A stretch of DNA of 42,880 bases from a virus: positions 1 to 42,880 of the IMG/VR virus record IMGVR_UViG_3300044712_000477. One strand, given 5' to 3'. The position numbers and the translations under genes were made by a program. Below the pieces are notes generated by a model that was not told the origin of the DNA, made no database searches, and saw nothing but the letters and a program-made list of their open reading frames with translations. Shown one piece after another: positions 37,767 to 42,880 of the stretch (within the stretch, counting starts at the first letter, position 1; each line of letters begins with the position of its first letter).

Positions 37767-39187
37767 GACTTTTTCGCTTGTTCCTCCTGCCGGCGCTGTG
37801 CCTCGGCCTGGTAGAAATCCAGTATACCAAACGTGTTGTCGTTCAATTCCGCGAAGGCGTCAGCGAGTGCGTCAACCTGGTCATCGTGGGCGCCGTTCGG
37901 GAAAGACCGCATCTCTGCAATCAGGGCGTCATTCCATTCTGCCCGGAGCACCATCACGTTTCCGACATTGACCTGAGCGGCAAACGGTTCAGCCCGAACC
38001 ACCTTGTCGCCGCTGATCGGCTTCGCTGTGACCGTGTACCCCGTCAGCTTCCCGACGAAATAGGATACCTGCGCCTTCCCTGCTTGCCCTGGATCCTGCG
38101 GCAGCCGGACACGCACAGCTGTCGTGTCCCGATGTGCCGTGTTGACGAGCGCATTCTCCACCTCGTGCGGAGCTCCCTGAAAGCGGCTGACGTCTGCGAT
38201 GATGAACCGACCGTCAGGACATATCCCCAGTTTGCCCCCGGCCGTCCAGTCGCCATCGTTTTCCGTTGCCGCCAGATCCCACGCCCGTACGAACCTGGTG
38301 CCGGCAGGAACCGCGCCGACCACCGGCATGTTGTCGGGCCGGAAGATATTGCCCTCGGGAAGGCTCGGCTCCTGTTGATACTGCCCCGAAAAAGTGTAAG
38401 GTTTTGCCTTCTTCATCCTCTTTAAGTCATCGACCGTGTGCTTTTCCGGCCAGAGTGCGGTTCCATCGTCCTGGAGGGTTTTCAGACAGAGGTGTTCCCA
38501 CTCCTCGCCATTGCCGCCATTGAGCAACCACCCGGCCAGATCCGCTTCGTGCAGCCGCTGCATGATCAGAATAATCGGAGTGTCAGGGCTGTTTTTCCTG
38601 GACTCGAGCGTATTCTGAAACCACTCGATGACACCCTGCCGGATTACGTCACTCCTGGCCTCGTCGGCCTTGTGAGGATCGTCGATGATGATCGCACCAC
38701 CGAAGCCCGGGCGATGCTTGCCGGCGCCGTAGCCCGTGATGGTGCCACCAGCTCCGACAGCGTAGACGCAGCCGCCCTTCGTGGTGCGCCATTCGTCCTT
38801 GGCGCTGCTGTCGGTCCTCAGTTGTGTTTCGGGGAAAATTTCCTGGTACGCGGGGTGCTGAACCAGTTCGCGGGTCTGCCAGGCGTTGTTCGCCGCGAGC
38901 CGACCGGAATATGAGGTGTGGATGAATTCGGCGTCGGGACATTTTCCCAGGCACCAGGCCATGAAGTTGACAACTGCCAGTTCGGTCTTGGAATATCGGG
39001 GAGCTACATTGACGATCAGCCGTTTGCACTCGCTAGAGTACACCCGCATGAGGGCGTTACAGATTTGTTTGTGGTGCTGGCCGCGTAGCCATTTGTAGCC
39101 GCGCCTTTTAAAAAACATCCAGCGGCTGAAAAAATAAAAATCCTCTTTCGCCTTATGAACGTGCGGGAGTTCTCGCGGCTCGCTCAT
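37763..39187 (-). CDS. terL: Terminase large subunit (474 aa)
   Basis: The packaging motor ATPase and nuclease. The Walker A variant is VAPRYSKTEL (62-68, Lys67), Walker B is AIIIDDPHK (Asp169/170), and the coupling QRLHEADL (210-217) follows. The RuvC-like nuclease residues are D304 (RAWDLAAT), D332 (FIIADVSR) and D435/D436/D439 (HDDQVDALADAF). Length and motifs match phage TerL. It overlaps the small subunit by 4 nt, and its TGA overlaps the -35 of the portal promoter. Confidence 0.93.
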   Translation of the reverse strand: MSEPRELPHVHKAKEDFYFFSRWMFFKRRGYKWLRGQHHKQICNALMRVYSSECKRLIVNVAPRYSKTELAVVNFMAWCLGKCPDAEFIHTSYSGRLAANNAWQTRELVQHPAYQEIFPETQLRTDSSAKDEWRTTKGGCVYAVGAGGTITGYGAGKHRPGFGGAIIIDDPHKADEARSDVIRQGVIEWFQNTLESRKNSPDTPIILIMQRLHEADLAGWLLNGGNGEEWEHLCLKTLQDDGTALWPEKHTVDDLKRMKKAKPYTFSGQYQQEPSLPEGNIFRPDNMPVVGAVPAGTRFVRAWDLAATENDGDWTAGGKLGICPDGRFIIADVSRFQGAPHEVENALVNTAHRDTTAVRVRLPQDPGQAGKAQVSYFVGKLTGYTVTAKPISGDKVVRAEPFAAQVNVGNVMVLRAEWNDALIAEMRSFPNGAHDDQVDALADAFAELNDNTFGILDFYQAEAQRRQEEQAKKS

Positions 39188-39714
39188 ATCTCACGGTCGA
39201 GCAGCTCCAGGGATTTCGTGTATTCCTCGGCGGTCATGGAGGTTGTCGGTATTGGCCCGCCTCCTGGGCCAGAATGCTCGTGCTTATCCGTGAACAGCTT
39301 CAGGTGCCGCCCGAGTAGTTCAAGGGATGGTGTCTTGGGTGAGAGTTTCAGAACAAAATTACCTTGTTTGTCCCATCCCCAGCCGATAATTGCCCGCCTG
39401 ACATCTTCCGGCAGGGTAGGGATATCTTCTGGTCCGTTGATTTTATGTCCTGCGATATCAGCAGCATCATAGAGCGCCATGCGGGCGATTTCCTTCAACA
39501 CGCGCTCAGCTGTGATATCTACCGCCGCCGCTCGTTTGTCCATTTCGGTCTGAATAGCGGCAGCAATCTCAGGTTTTCTCAGGTTTTCGTGTCCTATTGC
39601 ATCAGCACGTTTTGTTGAATATCCCGCCCTGATAGCGGCCTGGGTAGCGTTCAGGTCACATAGGTACTCCTTCACGAACATCTGCTGCTTGGCTGTCAGC
39701 TGGGCCTTTCTCAT
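39184..39714 (-). CDS. terS: Terminase small subunit (176 aa)
   Basis: Terminase_2-type small subunit that recognises the packaging site: LTAKQQMFVKEYLCDLNATQAAIRAGYSTKRADAIGHENLRKPEIAAAI is the classic N-terminal helix-turn-helix region, and EIARMALYDAADI and LELLGRHLKLFTDKHEH follow. It is the first gene of the late operon; just upstream is a bidirectional terminator and an unusual G-poor tract that could hold the packaging site. Confidence 0.9.
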   Translation of the reverse strand: MRKAQLTAKQQMFVKEYLCDLNATQAAIRAGYSTKRADAIGHENLRKPEIAAAIQTEMDKRAAAVDITAERVLKEIARMALYDAADIAGHKINGPEDIPTLPEDVRRAIIGWGWDKQGNFVLKLSPKTPSLELLGRHLKLFTDKHEHSGPGGGPIPTTSMTAEEYTKSLELLDREI

Positions 39715-39767
39715 ACCCTACCAAATACACATTTTCTGTATTTTGTCAAGAGTCGGGTGAAAGGAAA

Positions 39768-39796
39768 GGCCACCTCGCTTGAAGTGGCCCTTTTTT
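39768..39796. terminator. Bidirectional terminator between early/replication and late genes
   Basis: GGCCAC (39768-39773) pairs with GTGGCC (39784-39789) over a 10-nt loop, followed by TTTTTT on the plus strand and, leftward, by TTTCCTTT. It would end the leftward replication transcripts before the terminase genes, so late genes need their own start or antitermination. Confidence 0.8.
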
Positions 39797-39955
39797 GCTT
39801 TACCACTACACTACAACACCAAACTGCGCCCCCACAATACTCCACTCTACATATCCATTACCCCACGTGACTACACCACACCCTTACCAGACGTAACGCA
39901 ACGAAACGGTGCACCACCTTGACATCACACTACCTTTCATCACTCTACCTTACCC
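39797..39955. other. G-poor, C/A-rich tract, possible packaging or origin region
   Basis: About 155 nt with almost no G on the plus strand, and repeats such as CACTACACTACAACACC and ACTACACCACACCC. No gene fits well; an 18-codon frame on the minus strand is too short to trust. It lies between the terminator and the RAMP-like gene, directly upstream of terS. Cos or pac sites often lie here, but no cos-like symmetric site is evident. Confidence 0.45.
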
Positions 39956-40525
39956 CTACTTCACGCTCACCACCGTGAACCGGCCATATCCACCGTTTCT
40001 AAACTGACCAAGCCCCTGAAGTTCACCATACGCGAACAGCTCCATGATGAGCTTTTCGCTCAGGTCTTTATGCTCGATCCAGCCGATCTGGAAGGTTATT
40101 TCCGTACCTGCCGCGATGTAGTCGGAACGCGCCAGTGTCACTCGTGGGCCTTGTGGGGTTTGCGCCCGAAGTGGCCGCTCAAGTACGCCATCAGGCTCTA
40201 CCTTGCCCAGTCTCACCTTGCGCGGGAAAACAAAGAGGTTGTTCGAGAGTTTACTCCGCAGGTTCTGAATTTTTGCGTTGTCCTTCAGGATGTTGCCAGC
40301 GTTCTTGATAAAGCCCTTGATGAAGTAATCGTAGACAAACAGGCCTTCTTCATCCTTGTGGAAACCTGTCCACCCCTTTTCTTCGATCTCCTCGACCGTT
40401 TCTGATTCCCCATTGAGACCTTCAGGGGCTTTTGATTCAATGTAGCTCTTGTAAATTTCCTTATCTTTCGGCACCGTTCCCAGCATTTCCGTTTCCAGTC
40501 TGATTGTCACAGTTTTCTTTTCCAT
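39956..40525 (-). CDS. Conserved siphophage protein with RAMP-like C terminus (189 aa)
   Basis: I recognise a family from clostridial and other siphophages: LGTVPKDKEIYKSYIESKAP, GWTGFHKDEEGLFVYDYFIKGFIKNAGNILKD, GVLERPLRAQTPQGPRVTLARSDYIAAGTEI and a C-terminal ELQGLGQFRNGGYGRFTVV. The last segment looks like the glycine-rich loop of RAMP proteins (Cas5/6/7-type RNA-binding ferredoxin folds). Function is unknown. An AAAGGGG site precedes the ATG. It is the last gene of the leftward replication transcript, before the terminator at 39768. Confidence 0.7.
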   Translation of the reverse strand: MEKKTVTIRLETEMLGTVPKDKEIYKSYIESKAPEGLNGESETVEEIEEKGWTGFHKDEEGLFVYDYFIKGFIKNAGNILKDNAKIQNLRSKLSNNLFVFPRKVRLGKVEPDGVLERPLRAQTPQGPRVTLARSDYIAAGTEITFQIGWIEHKDLSEKLIMELFAYGELQGLGQFRNGGYGRFTVVSVK

Positions 40526-40712
40526 TCTTTTCCCCTTTCTTTACTCTGTCCCCTTTTCCTGTAAAACGTCCATATTTCCCCTGTACGCCCTTTTTATTGT
40601 CCACCCCTACCTCACCCCTTGACTTGTATTGAAAAGTGGCGTGTGCGCTTTGCTGCTTTGCGTGGTGATAGATTTCAGTGCTACGCCGCCTGGCCTCTTC
40701 TATCTGATCCAC
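40461..40712 (-). CDS. Doubtful basic protein between replication genes (83 aa)
   Basis: A GTG at 40710-40712 opens 83 codons that fill the 155-nt gap and overlap both neighbours. The first 35 residues (DQIEEARRRSTEIYHHAKQQ) look natural, while the rest is Lys/Gly/Asn-rich low complexity. There is only a weak GGATGG site. It may be a real small basic protein or a decaying gene; I keep it at low confidence. Confidence 0.35.
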   Translation of the reverse strand: MDQIEEARRRSTEIYHHAKQQSAHATFQYKSRGEVGVDNKKGVQGKYGRFTGKGDRVKKGEKNGKENCDNQTGNGNAGNGAER

Positions 40713-41220
40713 TGTCCATCCGCTCTGTTTGTCCGGGTTCCCCTATCAATCCTTTCTCTCTGTAAAACGCCTCAGTATCCCGGTAAACAGCACTATACTC
40801 CCGGTGAGGATATTTCCGCGCCATCTCCGCGATACGTTTCAATTTCTCGTCGGGTTTCGCATCTCCGGCACAGAAAATCATGCACTCGAAAGCATCTTTC
40901 TCAAACTCACCTTTAGGCCGGTAGTCGTAAAGCGTCCGCTTTTCCTCCGCTTTCATCCTCTGTGCTTCACGTTCCCGCTCCTGGACCTGTTCCTCCCGGA
41001 TGTGCTTACCTTCCTGGAGGATAATGTCACGGATTTTACCGATAGGAACCAGCATGTCAGGATGAAAATCCGTTTCAACCTTCATAACTGCCGCATGGAT
41101 CGCCGCATTCGGTTCGTCCTTTATTGCTGGCCATATCTTCGCGGCCTGCTCGTCGGTATATCCGCGCCGAAACATCTTGGAAATGATCCGCATTGCGTCG
41201 ATGAAGTCTTGCTGTCTCAT
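40681..41220 (-). CDS. Helicase-loader-like replication protein (179 aa)
   Basis: The N-terminal 75 residues (MRQQDFIDAMRIISKMFRRGYTDEQAAKIWPAIKD, then FHPDMLVPIGKIRDIIL) recall the small phage replicative helicase loaders (G39P/lambda P-like), followed by a charged coiled coil (EEQVQEREREAQRMKAEEKR) and a basic C terminus. It overlaps the initiator-like gene by 4 nt (ATGA), the usual O-P or initiator-loader order. The family call is by pattern and place, not by a unique motif. Confidence 0.55.
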   Translation of the reverse strand: MRQQDFIDAMRIISKMFRRGYTDEQAAKIWPAIKDEPNAAIHAAVMKVETDFHPDMLVPIGKIRDIILQEGKHIREEQVQEREREAQRMKAEEKRTLYDYRPKGEFEKDAFECMIFCAGDAKPDEKLKRIAEMARKYPHREYSAVYRDTEAFYREKGLIGEPGQTERMDSGSDRRGQAA

Positions 41221-42020
41221 GTCGCCTCCATTCCGCTGATCAGTTTGCCTAATCGGTCAGGGTCAATTTCATTTGGGGATGACCGTCCGTTTTTGAGCAC
41301 CGAGACGAGATATGGGATAGGGTCTTTTGCTTGATTGGCTAAAGTTGTCTGGAGGGCGTCCATAATCGCTTCAGGGGTGTAGTCTCGACAGATATCCTGG
41401 AGTACGGTCTTTTGAGCACCAGAAACCATCCTCCCAGTTTTTTTCTCCACCTCCCGGTTGAGTTCGGCCAGGGTCATTTTTTTTGAAGCTTCCGGCAAAA
41501 CCTCACGGGGGGGTATGGGGGGGTTATAAGATGGAGATGGAGATGGAGATGGAGATGGAGATGGGCTTATACGGTTCGTTAACGGTCGTTCAACGGTCGT
41601 TAAACGCTTGAAATCATCTGATGAAATAGCTGTAAACCCTTGATTTTTTAAGTCATTATAAAGTTCCGGATGGGTTTTTGCCATGCGGCTGAAGCGCGAT
41701 TTATCCGACCTTTCGACTGCCGATGATGCATATCCGTTATGGTCACACCAGTCATGGAGTACATAATTGCCCTCCGTTCCATCAACGAATTTAACGTCGT
41801 TCAACGCCGTTACAAATTCGTTAGGGTCGTTAGGCCATCCGGCCATAATTGCAATATCGGTATTATCCAATCCGGTCAAATTTCCATCGGACCGTTCCAT
41901 TGCAACGGTGATCCAAAGGTCAAGCAGATAGTCGGTTGAGCCTGGCCCCAGTATCATTTGCAGTTTTTTCCGTTTGCGGTTCCCTTTAAAGGAAACACTT
42001 ATCCGAATATCAGTATTCAA
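41217..42020 (-). CDS. Phage replication initiator-like protein (267 aa)
   Basis: Residues 1-120 look like the winged N-terminal domain of phage replisome organisers (DIRISVSFKGNRKRKKLQMILG, LDLWITVAMERSDGNLTGLDNTDIAIMAGWPNDPNEF). A linker with an SP repeat (about 150-165) is encoded by a hexamer repeat, and the C-terminal 100 residues are a helical, DnaD-like region (ELNREVEKKTGRMVSGAQKTVLQDICRDYTPEAI). Start is TTG with AGAGG 6 nt upstream. The coding DNA near 41578-41606 carries three CGTTnAACG motifs that may be the origin. Confidence 0.65.
   Translation of the reverse strand: MNTDIRISVSFKGNRKRKKLQMILGPGSTDYLLDLWITVAMERSDGNLTGLDNTDIAIMAGWPNDPNEFVTALNDVKFVDGTEGNYVLHDWCDHNGYASSAVERSDKSRFSRMAKTHPELYNDLKNQGFTAISSDDFKRLTTVERPLTNRISPSPSPSPSPSPSYNPPIPPREVLPEASKKMTLAELNREVEKKTGRMVSGAQKTVLQDICRDYTPEAIMDALQTTLANQAKDPIPYLVSVLKNGRSSPNEIDPDRLGKLISGMEAT
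41529..41565 (+). repeat. Hexamer microsatellite coding Ser-Pro repeats
   Basis: ATGGAG is repeated almost six times, giving the SPSPSPSPSPS linker of the initiator-like protein on the minus strand. Replication slippage here would change the linker length by 2 residues per unit without breaking the frame. Confidence 0.85.
41578..41606. repeat. Three tandem CGTTnAACG iteron-like motifs (candidate origin)
   Basis: CGTTAACG (41578-41585), CGTTCAACG (41587-41595) and CGTTAAACG (41598-41606) are spaced about one helical turn. A further CGTTCAACG is at 41798-41806, inside the same initiator-like gene. This recalls the lambda origin, which lies within the O gene. Confidence 0.5.
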
Positions 42021-42035
42021 TGGTTGCCTCTCGAT

Positions 42036-42167
42036 TTATGTGCCAGACCACCTTAGAACGCAAAAAGCCCCTAACAGATCACCGGGGAAGGTAAAATGAT
42101 TATCGCTGTCCAAGGCAAAAAAATCATCAACCCGGTAATCTGTTAGAGGCTCTTTGTAAGTTCGCAT
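42036..42167 (-). CDS. Possible 43-aa leader protein upstream of the initiator
   Basis: An ATG at 42165-42167 with AAAGGG about 8 nt upstream opens 43 codons (MRTYKEPLTDYRVDDFFALD...) that end 16 nt before the initiator's TTG. The coding sequence contains both arms of a long inverted repeat, so it may be a leader peptide whose translation controls hairpin formation, or it may be chance. Confidence 0.4.
   Translation of the reverse strand: MRTYKEPLTDYRVDDFFALDSDNHFTFPGDLLGAFCVLRWSGT
42062..42151 (-). terminator. Long stem-loop attenuator in front of the initiator gene
   Basis: A 21-bp arm (42066-42086) pairs with 42131-42151 with only two mismatches, leaving a 44-nt loop that can form an inner ATGATT/AATCAT stem. 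On the minus strand the stem runs straight into a T-run (GGCTTTTTG). It thus resembles a terminator placed just before the initiator gene and after the promoter at 42202-42230. Confidence 0.55.
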
Positions 42168-42201
42168 TTTATACCCTTTTACAATGATAATCTACCTTGG
42201 A

Positions 42202-42230
42202 CATGTACATAATACACAATACATGGACAA
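42202..42230 (-). promoter_or_regulatory. Leftward promoter of the replication module
   Basis: On the minus strand TTGTCC (42225-42230) and TACATG (42202-42207) are separated by 17 bp, and a better -10 TATTAT with TTTACT at 16 bp also exists nearby. It lies just after the YkgJ-like gene and shares the ATGTACA block with the promoters at 9261 and 37739. Flanking CATGTA/TACATG arms form an imperfect operator-like repeat. Confidence 0.5.
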
Positions 42231-42243
42231 AGTAAATATTTTA

Positions 42244-42561
42244 TCATCTCCCAATCAACGACCTGCCTTTATTCCATACCCGGACCGGCAAGCTGAACCG
42301 CTCCAGATCCTTCCGCTTGAACTTCCGCGCTAATATCCTGCAATCCAATTCCTTGCACATCTGCGGTTTGTCATCGTGGATCGCGCAACCTTCAGGGGTC
42401 AGATAGATACAGTCTCCATTCGGCTTATGGTCCAGCATTAAATGACCTGGAAAACGCTCGTGAGGCACCGTTTGATACTTCAATGGGTCGTCTTGCGGTA
42501 ATATCCGAATGGCGTCGCCTTTACAGCATAGTGTACAACCGTTACATGGTACGTTGTTCAT
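42244..42561 (-). CDS. YkgJ-like Cys-cluster metal-binding protein (105 aa)
   Basis: The CNGCTLCCKGD motif near the N terminus (Cys at 6, 9, 12, 13) with further Cys in GDCIYLTPEGCAIHDDKPQMCKELDC is the pattern of the YkgJ/CxxCxxCC family of putative zinc- or iron-binding proteins. The family's role is unclear; modification or metal supply is suggested. I chose the ATG at 42559-42561 after GGGGGA; a TTG 18 nt upstream is possible. It lies just downstream of the diphosphohydrolase-like gene. Confidence 0.72.
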   Translation of the reverse strand: MNNVPCNGCTLCCKGDAIRILPQDDPLKYQTVPHERFPGHLMLDHKPNGDCIYLTPEGCAIHDDKPQMCKELDCRILARKFKRKDLERFSLPVRVWNKGRSLIGR

Positions 42562-42582
42562 ATCTCCCCCTTTTTTCAACCA

Positions 42583-42880
42583 TCACTTTAAAAAAGTTCC
42601 TGCCCTCAACATTAACTCCAATCTCGCTAACGCATTCCACGCCTCGTGTGCCGCGTGAGGTAGTCCCGATTCCTTATCATGCGATTCGTGCCGTTCTGCC
42701 AGCATGTGGCGCCATTTCGCATCATCATAGCGGTCAACCCCTTCGGGTACATGCTGCCAACCTCCACGGCTGTATTTCTGCGCGCCGTAGGTACTGACTT
42801 TGGCAATCTCATTCAGTGCCAGCGCAAAGTCTTTCAGGAGTGCTGCCATAACCTTCCCCTGATCGAGTTTTGCGCCTGGT
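42583..42880 (-). CDS. dATP/dGTP diphosphohydrolase-like protein (DUF5664), continues at base 1
   Basis: KVSTYGAQKYSRGGWQHVPEGVDRYDDAKWRHM and HESHDKESGLPHAAHEAWNALARLEL match the DUF5664/dATP-dGTP diphosphohydrolase family, which adjusts dNTP pools; conserved Lys, Glu and His of the metal site are in these blocks. An internal ATG at 42847-42849 would lack the conserved N terminus, which is supplied if the frame continues through 42880 into 17-1 (104 residues in all). This continuity shows that the sequence is circular or circularly permuted. Confidence 0.85.
   Translation of the reverse strand, partial: PGAKLDQGKVMAALLKDFALALNEIAKVSTYGAQKYSRGGWQHVPEGVDRYDDAKWRHMLAERHESHDKESGLPHAAHEAWNALARLELMLRAGTFLK

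Noticed and set aside
37760-38425. A 221-codon plus-strand frame opposite terL
   Set aside because: It is the complement of conserved terminase motifs; no independent support.
1-42880. CRISPR array, diversity-generating retroelement or insertion sequence
   Set aside because: No regularly spaced repeats, no reverse transcriptase motif and no transposase or terminal repeats were seen.

Overview
This window reads as the complete genome of a temperate, long-tailed (siphovirus-type) phage of a Gram-negative bacterium. It is very probably a circular molecule cut open at an arbitrary point. The strongest evidence for circularity is at the ends: the dATP/dGTP diphosphohydrolase-like gene at the right edge has no family-type N terminus, but reading across the end into base 1 in the same frame supplies the missing residues, an ATG (15-17) and a ribosome binding site. 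The Gram-negative host is inferred from the lipobox proteins, Sec signal peptides and tail chemistry. The host genus cannot be named; a Geobacter-like (Desulfuromonadota) host is only a guess.

Layout. Nearly everything is transcribed leftward (minus strand). A divergent control region lies at about 9.2 kb: a CI-like repressor reads right, and a strong leftward promoter (9261-9289), whose -35 overlaps the repressor start codon, drives the early operon. From right to left the early operon holds a ribbon-helix-helix protein, HTH and AlpA-like regulators, many small zinc-ribbon proteins, a coiled-coil protein, a RecE-type exonuclease, a RecT annealing protein, two conserved siphophage early proteins and a DUF1064 nuclease-like protein. 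It then crosses the artificial ends to the diphosphohydrolase, a YkgJ-like Cys-cluster protein, and a replication module (40.7-42.2 kb) with its own promoter, a candidate iteron-type origin, an initiator-like gene and a helicase-loader-like gene.

Late genes run from 39.7 kb down to 12.5 kb: terminase small and large subunits, portal-MuF fusion, protease-scaffold, major capsid (followed by a clear terminator), connector and tail completion proteins, tail tube, frameshifted tail chaperones and tape measure. These are followed by a gene-transfer-agent-like distal tail block (DUF2460, DUF2163, NlpC/P60, tail tip), then tail spikes and secreted beta-helix/FN3 proteins, GH24 endolysin, holin-like protein and lipoprotein. 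The lysogeny block on the plus strand (9.2-12.4 kb) holds the repressor, a second XRE regulator, two unknown cargo genes, a tyrosine integrase and a whole tRNA-Leu(CAA).

Most unusual points: (1) an out-of-frame small membrane protein gene nested in the linker of the portal-MuF fusion, ending at an A9 run that contains a dnaX-type slippery heptamer; (2) a family of GUGAU-loop RNA hairpins just upstream of the portal, capsid and tail-tube genes; (3) a beta-helix domain fused to the DUF2460 distal-tail domain; (4) several late-region proteins with Sec signal peptides; (5) three promoters sharing an ATGTACA-type -10 region; (6) a long inverted repeat inside a 43-residue leader ORF in front of the replication initiator.
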